Source of the DNA: Chloroflexota bacterium
Lineage (GTDB): Bacteria; Chloroflexota; Limnocylindria; Limnocylindrales; CSP1-4
NCBI GenBank assembly: GCA_017860675.1
Contig: JAGDMV010000108.1
Location: forward strand, 1-6,193
Length of the DNA: 6,193 nucleotides
Direction of reading: 5' to 3'
A program made the translations under genes and the position numbers. Below the pieces are notes generated by a model. It had not been told where the DNA came from. It was given only the letters and a program-made list of their open reading frames with translations, and made no database searches. Position 1 is the first letter of the stretch, and every line of letters begins with the position of its first letter. Positions 1 to 5,377 of this stretch are shown here, one piece after another.

Positions 1-1565
1 ATCCAGGCGCTCCCCGGGAGAAACAGCGGCCAGCCCGGGACGAGGCCCGCCGGGTCGATGGCGACGAGGGCCTCGACGGTCGTGCTCGTCCGGGTCGTGT
101 CCGCCAAGCGTGCGTGGATGATGGTCTCGCTCGAGGCGACGCCGCCATCCGGCAGCCGGGCGGCCGGCGCCGCGATCGTGATCCCGCCGAGGGCCCGATC
201 GCCGACGAGGACCGGGGCGAACGTCGGGTGGCCGCCGCCGGTCGCCGGCTGGCCGCTCGTGAAACCGGTCTCGGCGGGCAGGAGCACGGCGGCAACGATC
301 GTCCCGCCGGGCCCGATCCAGGCCAGGCCGCCACGGCTGTCGTTCTGTCCCGTCGCCACCAGCACCCGCCCGGCGTCGCCCAGGATCGGTGGCTGGGCCC
401 AGGGCCGCCGCGGGCCGGCGATGTCGCTCTCGGCGGCCAGCGGGGTCATGCCCGCCGGCAGGACGACGGGCCAGCCTGGCGGAGCCGTGCCGTCGGGCCG
501 AAGCGCGATGACCGTGTAGGGTCCGCCTGCCCAGTCGTCGCCCTGCCAGGCGTACTGGACGTCGCCGGCGATGGCGTGGAGGAGGCCGTCCGCGGCGGCG
601 ACCACGTCGGAGAGCGGCACGTCGAACGCGACCGGCCAGCCGTCCGGGATCGACCCGTCGAGCGAGATCGCGAGGACCTGGGCGCGGAGGCCGACCAGGG
701 GCAGGTCCCCGCCAGGCCAGGGCTCGTGCGAGCGGAGGACGACGCGTCCATCGGGGGCCAGCGCGTCGAGACGCAATGACCAACCGTCCATCTCGGCCGG
801 GACGCCGACCGGCCAGCCGGGGCGCGGGCGCCCGCCGGGCCCGAGCAGGGTGACGAACCGCCGGCCAGCCTGAGTGTCCCAGTAGAGGGCGGCAACCGTC
901 CCATCGCTCGCGACAAGGTAGGGCGGAGCGCCGTCCCGGCTGTCCACGAGGTCCCCCGGCAGCGTCACCGGCCAGCCCGCGAGCAGGCGGCCAGCCGGGT
1001 CGTAGGCCGCCAGCTCGGACCGCGACCGTGGCACCACGATGCCGCGGGCGAACGCGGCCGCGCTCAGCTGCACCGGTTGCGGCCACCCCGGCGCCACGGC
1101 CCCAGTGGGGTCGATCCCGACGAGCATGCCGTCGGCCCCGGCGTACAGGGTTCCGGCACCATCGACTTCGAGCACGCCGAGGTACCGGCTTCTGGTCCAG
1201 CAGAAGGGCCAGCCGTCGAGCTCCGTGCCCGCTGGGCCGAGGGCATGGATCTGGATGCGGCAGTCGGCAGGCCCGGCTCCTGCCGCGAACACGGTCCCAT
1301 CCGGCCCGACCGCCGTCTGGGCTGCGTCGAGCGCGCCTGCGATCGATCGCTGCCAGGTCCATCCGGGCGGTCCGGGCGTGGTCCGCGGACCGGCCGAGGG
1401 TGCGGATGGCGGCGACGTCGCCCCGGTTGGTCTCTCGCCCGCGGCCGGAGTGCCGGACGAACCCGTGTCCGTCGGGGGCTGCGAGCCGGCCGGGCTGGAG
1501 CAGGCCCCGATGACGATGGCCGCCAGGCAGACGAGCAGCGAACGTGCGCGATGCGGGCCCATCAT
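1..1565 (-). CDS. Secreted lipoprotein with G-W-P repeats, probable beta-propeller (3' end outside window)
   Basis: The frame is open from an ATG-ATG pair (1565-1560) to the left edge, giving 521 visible residues with no stop. Upstream it is closed by TAA at 1608-1610. Residues 1-22 form a lipoprotein signal: RAR near the start, a hydrophobic stretch, then IGAC with C22 as the probable lipidated cysteine. A Pro/Thr/Ser/Gly-rich spacer follows (about 23-68). The rest is repetitive: a Gly-Trp-Pro motif recurs at residues 118, 160, 197, 250, 309, 364 and 511. It is typically preceded by P-x-G plus a few residues and followed by V-x-[LV]-P, with stretches such as VGPDGTVFAAG and LVASDGTVAAL between. 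This pattern is known from PQQ-like and FG-GAP-like beta-propellers. C101 and C122 could form a disulfide. Exact fold and function are unknown; the protein could bind ligands or act as a surface scaffold. It is divergent from the serpin gene. Confidence 0.85.
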   Translation of the reverse strand, partial: MMGPHRARSLLVCLAAIVIGACSSPAGSQPPTDTGSSGTPAAGERPTGATSPPSAPSAGPRTTPGPPGWTWQRSIAGALDAAQTAVGPDGTVFAAGAGPADCRIQIHALGPAGTELDGWPFCWTRSRYLGVLEVDGAGTLYAGADGMLVGIDPTGAVAPGWPQPVQLSAAAFARGIVVPRSRSELAAYDPAGRLLAGWPVTLPGDLVDSRDGAPPYLVASDGTVAALYWDTQAGRRFVTLLGPGGRPRPGWPVGVPAEMDGWSLRLDALAPDGRVVLRSHEPWPGGDLPLVGLRAQVLAISLDGSIPDGWPVAFDVPLSDVVAAADGLLHAIAGDVQYAWQGDDWAGGPYTVIALRPDGTAPPGWPVVLPAGMTPLAAESDIAGPRRPWAQPPILGDAGRVLVATGQNDSRGGLAWIGPGGTIVAAVLLPAETGFTSGQPATGGGHPTFAPVLVGDRALGGITIAAPAARLPDGGVASSETIIHARLADTTRTSTTVEALVAIDPAGLVPGWPLFLPGSAW

Positions 1566-1568
1566 CGT

Positions 1569-1578
1569 CCTCGCCCTC
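1569..1578 (-). promoter_or_regulatory. Ribosome binding site for the G-W-P repeat lipoprotein
   Basis: On the minus strand the purine-rich run GAGGGCGAGG ends 3 nt before the first ATG and 6 nt before the second. GAGG fits the second ATG best and GAGGG fits the first. This supports a start at 1565 or 1562, which differ by one residue, over a TTG further upstream at 1580-1578. Confidence 0.55.
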
Positions 1579-1613
1579 AAGCTTCGACCAGCCCATCGGG
1601 AACCGGCTTACTG

Positions 1614-1632
1614 CCGATAGAACGTTTGTCGG
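1614..1632. repeat. Imperfect inverted repeat, possible operator
   Basis: CCGATA (1614-1619) and TGTCGG (1627-1632) are inverted-repeat arms with one mismatch (a G-U pair if transcribed). They flank a central G plus the palindrome AACGTT (1621-1626). The element lies in the AT-richest part of the divergent region, about 49 bp from the left gene start and 170 bp from the serpin start. A dimeric regulator could bind here, but a 6-bp arm can occur by chance in such GC-rich DNA. Confidence 0.25.
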
Positions 1633-1788
1633 CCCGGACTTGTGTCAGCCGATGAAGAAGGCGGCCGAACCGGGCGGGCCCTCACGGTGGCCTGGAGGCC
1701 GGGAGCTGGGGCCGTCACACATCGGACCGGCGGTCGTCCTACTGGCGTGCGGGGCCGGATCGCGTCCGATCGCACAGCGCGGCCTCGC

Positions 1789-1795
1789 GAGGGAG
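1789..1795 (+). promoter_or_regulatory. Ribosome binding site for the serpin lipoprotein
   Basis: GAGGGAG ends 7 nt before the ATG at 1803. This is a good Shine-Dalgarno match at normal spacing, and it fixes the serpin start at the ATG that precedes the lipoprotein signal peptide. Confidence 0.7.
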
Positions 1796-1802
1796 ATTCC
1801 GG

Positions 1803-3533
1803 ATGGACCGCAGGAGTGCCCCGACGACCGTCGCCAGCGTCCTGCTGGCCCTCGCCATGGTCGGGTGCGGCAGCTCGACGACACCCGCGCCGCTGCGCAC
1901 CGCAACCGCCCCACCGCCGCCGAGCGCGACACCCGCGCCGACTCTGACGCCGGTGCCCAGCGAGCAACCGACCTCGACCCCGCAGCCGGGCACCTTCACC
2001 CCCGGCTCGCTCGCCGTCACCGTCTCGGACGACCTGGTGGTCCGCTCGAGGCCCGAGGTCAGTGACACGTCGAAGATCTATCGCCCGTACCTGCCGACCG
2101 GGACGGAGTTGCGCGTCATCGAGGGGCCGGTGGCTGCCTCCGGCTATCGCTGGTACCGCGTCGAGCCGGTGGGCTTCGCGCTCAACGGCGGGGTGACCGA
2201 CGGCTGGGTGGCCGCCGCCTCGCGCGACGGTGTCGCCTGGATCGGGTCCACCGGCGTCGAGCTGGCGATGTCGACCGTGGCCAGGGAGACGGCACCGGCG
2301 AGCGCGGCGAAGAAGGCGGCCGCGGCGATCAACGCCTTCGGCCTCGACCTCTACAAGCGGGTCGACAAGAAGGCCGGCAACGTCGTCGTCTCGCCGGCGA
2401 GCATCGCGATCGCCCTGGCGATGGCCCGCGCAGGGGCACGGGGCGAGACCGCGGCCCAGATGGACGCCGTCATGCGCTCGCTCGGCACGGACAAGCTGGC
2501 GAGCGCGCTCAACGCCCTAGACCGGGCGCTCTCGTCGCGGAACGGGACCTTCGAGGTCATGGGCGGCGAGGCCGCGACGAAGGGCGAGGTGATCCTGCGG
2601 CAGGCCAACTCCGTCTTCGCCCAGCGGGACCTGCCGATCGAACCCGCGTTCCTCGACGCGCTCGCCTCGCGCTTCGGCGCGGGCGTCCGGCTCGCCGACT
2701 TCAAGACCGAGGCGAGCCGAGAGACCGCCCGACGGCTCATCAACGCCTGGGTGAAGCGGCAGACCATGGACCGCATCCCCGAGCTGCTGCTGCCACCCGA
2801 CCTGGACGACCTCACACGCGCCGTGCTGGTGAACGCGCTCTACCTGAAGGCGCCCTGGCGCAACCCGTTCGACCTAGCCGATACGGCCCCCGGCCGCTTC
2901 ACCCGTCTGGACGGCTCCCGCGTCAGCGTCCCGATGATGAAGCTGACCAGGTGCCAAATGGGCGGCTACTGCGATCTCCCGTACGCGGCCGGCTCCGGCT
3001 GGCGGGCGGTCGAGCTCCCGTTCCTGGGTGACCAGCTGGCGATGACGATCATCGTGCCGACGAACCTCCCGGCCTTCGAGAAGAAGCTCACCCCGAAGGT
3101 CCTGGCCGGGATCATCGGCTCGCTGCGGACGGAGCCGCCCGGGAGCGAGAACCACGAATATGGGCTCGTCTACGACGTGCAGCTGACGATGCCGAGATTC
3201 GGCGTCGACACGCGGTACCAGCTCGGGCACACCCTGGAGGCGATGGGCATGCCTCTCGCCTTCGACCCGGCCACGGCCGACTTCACCGGGATCGCCACGC
3301 CGCCCGAGGGTCCGCTCTACATCAAGAAGGTGGTCCACCAGGCCAACATCGACGTCGACGAGAAGGGCGCCACGGCTTCAGCCGCGACGGCCATCGTGAT
3401 GGCGGCGGGCGGCGGGCCGGACACCAAGCCGATCACCTTCAAGGTCGACCGGCCGTTCCTGTTCCTGCTCCGCGACGTCCCGACAGGCACGATCCTGTTC
3501 CTTGGCCGCGTGACCGACCCGTCGAAGAAGTAG
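1803..3533 (+). CDS. Lipoprotein with SH3-like domain and C-terminal serpin domain
   Basis: The 576-residue product is a probable surface-anchored serine (or cysteine) protease inhibitor. Residues 1-22 are a lipoprotein signal with RR at 3-4 and a hydrophobic stretch ending MVGC (C22). Residues 23-66 are a Pro/Thr/Ser spacer. Residues about 68-147 resemble a bacterial SH3-like domain: LVVRSRPEVSD, then RWYRVEP and GWVAAASRDG. Residues about 172-573 are a complete serpin: NVVVSPASIAIALAMARAG (193-211), VNALYLKAPWRNPF (343-356), LTMPRFGVD (461-469), and the hinge DEKGATASAATAIVM (519-533). E520 is P17, and small residues fill P15-P9, the pattern of inhibitory serpins. DRPFLFLL and TGTILFLGRV close the fold. 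C384 and C390 could form a disulfide. The target protease cannot be read from sequence. The gene is divergent from the G-W-P lipoprotein and convergent with the next gene. Confidence 0.95.
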   Translation: MDRRSAPTTVASVLLALAMVGCGSSTTPAPLRTATAPPPPSATPAPTLTPVPSEQPTSTPQPGTFTPGSLAVTVSDDLVVRSRPEVSDTSKIYRPYLPTGTELRVIEGPVAASGYRWYRVEPVGFALNGGVTDGWVAAASRDGVAWIGSTGVELAMSTVARETAPASAAKKAAAAINAFGLDLYKRVDKKAGNVVVSPASIAIALAMARAGARGETAAQMDAVMRSLGTDKLASALNALDRALSSRNGTFEVMGGEAATKGEVILRQANSVFAQRDLPIEPAFLDALASRFGAGVRLADFKTEASRETARRLINAWVKRQTMDRIPELLLPPDLDDLTRAVLVNALYLKAPWRNPFDLADTAPGRFTRLDGSRVSVPMMKLTRCQMGGYCDLPYAAGSGWRAVELPFLGDQLAMTIIVPTNLPAFEKKLTPKVLAGIIGSLRTEPPGSENHEYGLVYDVQLTMPRFGVDTRYQLGHTLEAMGMPLAFDPATADFTGIATPPEGPLYIKKVVHQANIDVDEKGATASAATAIVMAAGGGPDTKPITFKVDRPFLFLLRDVPTGTILFLGRVTDPSKK

Positions 3534-3539
3534 GGCCGT

Positions 3540-4217
3540 TCAGCCCACTGTCGGCGGTGGCTCCGGGTCAGCGTCGGGCTCGCGGGCGACCTCGGCGCCC
3601 CACTCGTGGTGGTGGCCGGCAGCCGGCTCGGGCGGGCCCTCGAAGGGCGGCAGCGCCTCGCGGGGTGTGTCGATGTCGTGGGCGACCCCGGGGTCGCCGA
3701 CCTCGACCGTGGTGAGCGGCACACCGCTGGCCACGAGCGCGTCGAGTACCTCCGGCGGCCGCGGGCGCGGACCGATCGCCCCGAGCGCCCCGAGGTGCGC
3801 GACCGGCACGAGCGCCGGCCAGCCGGCCTCGCCGGCGTAGGTCGGGCGGAGGAGGACGCCCGGGGCGCGGCCGTGGCCCTCGATCAGGCTCGTCACCGTC
3901 TCGGCGTCGACCCAGCCCATCCGGGCCGGCCAGAGCAGCACCGCGCTCGTCTCGGCCACGAGGTCGAGGGCGACGCGGGCGCCGCGGGCCATCTGGCCGG
4001 CGGGCCCGGCACCATCCGGGGCAGGGGAAGCGAGGGTCGCCTCGGAGCCGGCCAGCGCCGCGGCCACCGTCCCCGCAGGATCGGGGGCGACGACGACGAT
4101 CGGGAGCGCCCCTCCCGCCCAGGCGGCGTCGGCAAGGCGCCGGGCGTTGGGCACGCCCTCGGCCTCCCGCAGGGCGATGTCGTGGTGGGCGGCGAGGATC
4201 ACGGCGGCGACGGTCAC
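3540..4217 (-). CDS. MobA/MocA-like nucleotidyltransferase-fold protein, possibly inactive
   Basis: The 225-residue cytoplasmic protein looks like the NTP-transferase family that includes MobA and MocA, which transfer CMP or GMP to molybdopterin cofactor. It opens with the beta-strand VAAVILAA (3-10) and has a GQMARGARVAL helix (74-84), RPTYAGEAGWPALVP (124-138) and the C-terminal motif VAHDIDTPREAL (178-189). The usual LAAGxSxRMGxxK loop is replaced by LAAHHDIALREAEG, with no glycine-rich turn. The metal-binding Asp of the central GDxP segment is replaced by WPARMGWVD (96-104). Catalysis is therefore doubtful. Residues 190-225 form a Pro/Glu/His-rich tail. The start is GTG at 4217: TAG lies in frame at 4232-4230 and there is no clear Shine-Dalgarno. 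It lies downstream of the surface-protein gene on the same strand. No molybdoenzyme genes are in view, so the substrate is unknown. Confidence 0.8.
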   Translation of the reverse strand: MTVAAVILAAHHDIALREAEGVPNARRLADAAWAGGALPIVVVAPDPAGTVAAALAGSEATLASPAPDGAGPAGQMARGARVALDLVAETSAVLLWPARMGWVDAETVTSLIEGHGRAPGVLLRPTYAGEAGWPALVPVAHLGALGAIGPRPRPPEVLDALVASGVPLTTVEVGDPGVAHDIDTPREALPPFEGPPEPAAGHHHEWGAEVAREPDADPEPPPTVG

Positions 4218-4226
4218 GGCGGGACG

Positions 4227-4232
4227 ATGCTA
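4227..4232 (-). promoter_or_regulatory. Possible -10 element giving a near-leaderless transcript
   Basis: On the minus strand TAGCAT lies 9 nt before the GTG start at 4217, a start without a Shine-Dalgarno. A TANNNT hexamer this close would give a leaderless or nearly leaderless mRNA. No -35 element is visible, and the gene could instead be read from the upstream operon, so this is tentative. Confidence 0.25.
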
Positions 4233-4259
4233 GCAGGGCCCGGGCGCGGGCCGTCCTGC
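4233..4259. terminator. GC-rich hairpin between surface-protein gene and MobA-like gene
   Basis: GCAGGGCCCG (4233-4242) pairs with CGGGCC (4247-4252) and then CTGC (4256-4259). This gives a 10-bp stem with a GGCG loop and a 3-nt bulge. It lies in the 62-nt gap after the stop of the surface-protein gene. There is no T-tract on either strand, so it is not a classical intrinsic terminator. It may attenuate read-through or protect an mRNA end, or it may be chance in very GC-rich DNA. Confidence 0.35.
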
Positions 4260-4279
4260 GGCGGCGGATTCGCCCAGCA

Positions 4280-5377
4280 TCAGCGCGCCGCGGCCCCGTG
4301 TCGTGGCGGGGACCCGCCCGCCCGGCCGCGCCGGCCCCCGAGCACTCGCCGGGAGACCGGCACCCAGACGATGCCGCCGACGACCTGGGCCGCGACCGCG
4401 GCGACGAGGAGCAGGCCGGGGACCGCCAGGACGGCGGCCGGGACGAGCCACTCGAGCGACACCAGCGGGCCGAGGTCGCCGAGCCCGATCGAGATCTCGC
4501 CCAAGGCCGGTCCCGACCCGGCGACGACGAACTCGTCGGGGGGTGGCCCGCCCGGCGTCAGCGGGACGGCCGGCGTGGCCGCGGTCGGCGTCGGCGACGG
4601 AGTGAGGCGGGGGGTCGCCGGTGCGGTGGGTCTGGACGTCGGCGGAACAGGCGAGGCCGGTGGCGGCAGGGCGGGAGCGGTCGAAGGCCCAAGGGAGGCA
4701 GCCGGCTCGGCCGTCAGGGCTGGGCTCGGCTTCGGCGCCGGGGTCGGAGCCGGCGTCGGCCGGGGCGTCGGCTTCGGCGTCGGCTTCGGCGTCGGCCGGG
4801 GGGTTGGCTTCGCCGTCGGCCGGGGTGTCGCGGCGGCCGTGACGGTAACGGTCAACCGCTGCGACCCGCCCAGGCTCCTGCCGCACCCGCGGTCGGCAAA
4901 GGCCGTCCCGGTCCAGGCGAAGGCGCCGGGCGACCGACCGGTCACCACCACCCGGAAGGTGACCGACTCGCGCCTGGAGCCGCCCACGAGCCGTGCCTTG
5001 TCGCTCGCCGCCCGGACGGTGACGGTCGCGGGGCCCGCCCCGGCGACCGAGGCGGCCCAGGTCTTGCCGGCCGGTGCCGCGATCACCGAGGCGGATGAGA
5101 CGCCGAAACCGGAGGGGATGGCGACGGTCAGGCAGCCGAGCTGCGACGAGCCGCCCGAGCCGCCGGTGTCGGTCACGACGAGGGTCACGGCGCTCCGCGC
5201 CCCCGCGGTGATCGCGGCCGGCGAACGGGTGAGCGACCACGTCCGGACCGCGCCCACCGCCGGCTGGATCACGGCCAGCGCCCAGAGCGCCAGCGCTGCC
5301 GTGACGAGGAGCGGCCGGCCCATGCCACCCCTAGCCGTCGCGGGCTGTCGCCGGGCCGGCCGGATCGGCTCGGTCAC
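4280..5377 (-). CDS. Secreted surface protein with Pro/Thr/Lys stalk and C-terminal membrane anchor
   Basis: I do not recognise a named family. From the GTG at 5377 the product is 365 residues. An Arg-rich start is followed by a signal peptide (hydrophobic core about 23-37, likely cleavage after AVGA near 43). Residues 44-182 look like a beta-sandwich, Ig-like or DUF11-like domain, with alternating hydrophobic strands (SAVTLVVTDTG, ESVTFRVVVTG, QRLTVTVTA) and two cysteines, C82 and C165, that could form a disulfide. Residues 184-280 are a Pro/Thr/Lys/Ala stalk with PTPK/PTPR tetrapeptides. A transmembrane helix (about 311-338) and a basic tail with RR and RRGR follow, giving a type I topology. 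No LPxTG motif is present. The start could instead be ATG at 5323 (347 residues), which has AGGGG 4 nt upstream. The GTG is preferred for its 4-base GTGA overlap with the preceding gene, which suggests translational coupling. Confidence 0.8.
   Translation of the reverse strand: MTEPIRPARRQPATARGGMGRPLLVTAALALWALAVIQPAVGAVRTWSLTRSPAAITAGARSAVTLVVTDTGGSGGSSQLGCLTVAIPSGFGVSSASVIAAPAGKTWAASVAGAGPATVTVRAASDKARLVGGSRRESVTFRVVVTGRSPGAFAWTGTAFADRGCGRSLGGSQRLTVTVTAAATPRPTAKPTPRPTPKPTPKPTPRPTPAPTPAPKPSPALTAEPAASLGPSTAPALPPPASPVPPTSRPTAPATPRLTPSPTPTAATPAVPLTPGGPPPDEFVVAGSGPALGEISIGLGDLGPLVSLEWLVPAAVLAVPGLLLVAAVAAQVVGGIVWVPVSRRVLGGRRGRAGGSPPRHGAAAR
4730..4825 (-). repeat. Degenerate 12-nt tandem repeat encoding PTPK/PTPR tetrapeptides
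   Basis: Within the surface-protein gene the coding strand repeats a unit of the form CCGACGCCGAAG or CCGACGCCCCGG. It encodes Pro-Thr-Pro-Lys/Arg, then drifts to Pro-Thr-Pro-Ala. It forms the basic first part of the stalk (residues 185-216). Such tracts give an extended, wall-spanning linker and can vary in length by replication slippage. Confidence 0.8.

Larger units (their letters stand above)
1566..1802. promoter_or_regulatory. Divergent intergenic region between two lipoprotein genes
   Basis: This 237-bp stretch separates the starts of two divergent genes, so both promoters should lie here. It holds a purine-rich ribosome binding site at each end. Its most AT-rich patch is around 1608-1630. 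On the minus strand that patch contains TTCTAT (1622-1617), a possible -10 element. The nearest -35-like hexamer, CTGACA (1648-1643), is 20 nt away, too far for a standard sigma-70 promoter. I found no convincing -35/-10 pair for the serpin gene. No riboswitch or small ORF could be supported. Confidence 0.5.

Noticed and set aside
114..779. Plus-strand open frames between 58 and 1655
   Set aside because: They are antisense to the 521-codon lipoprotein frame, which has a signal peptide, lipobox and repeated motifs. The plus-strand translations are Arg/Pro-rich and show no recognisable family.
3533..3546. GGGC/GCCC hairpin at the convergent gene ends as a bidirectional terminator
   Set aside because: The stem is only 4 bp with a 6-nt loop and no T-tract, which is expected by chance at this GC content.
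4730..4830. Regular repeat as a CRISPR array
   Set aside because: Units are 12 nt with no spacers and are fully explained by the Pro-Thr-Pro-Lys/Arg stalk they encode.
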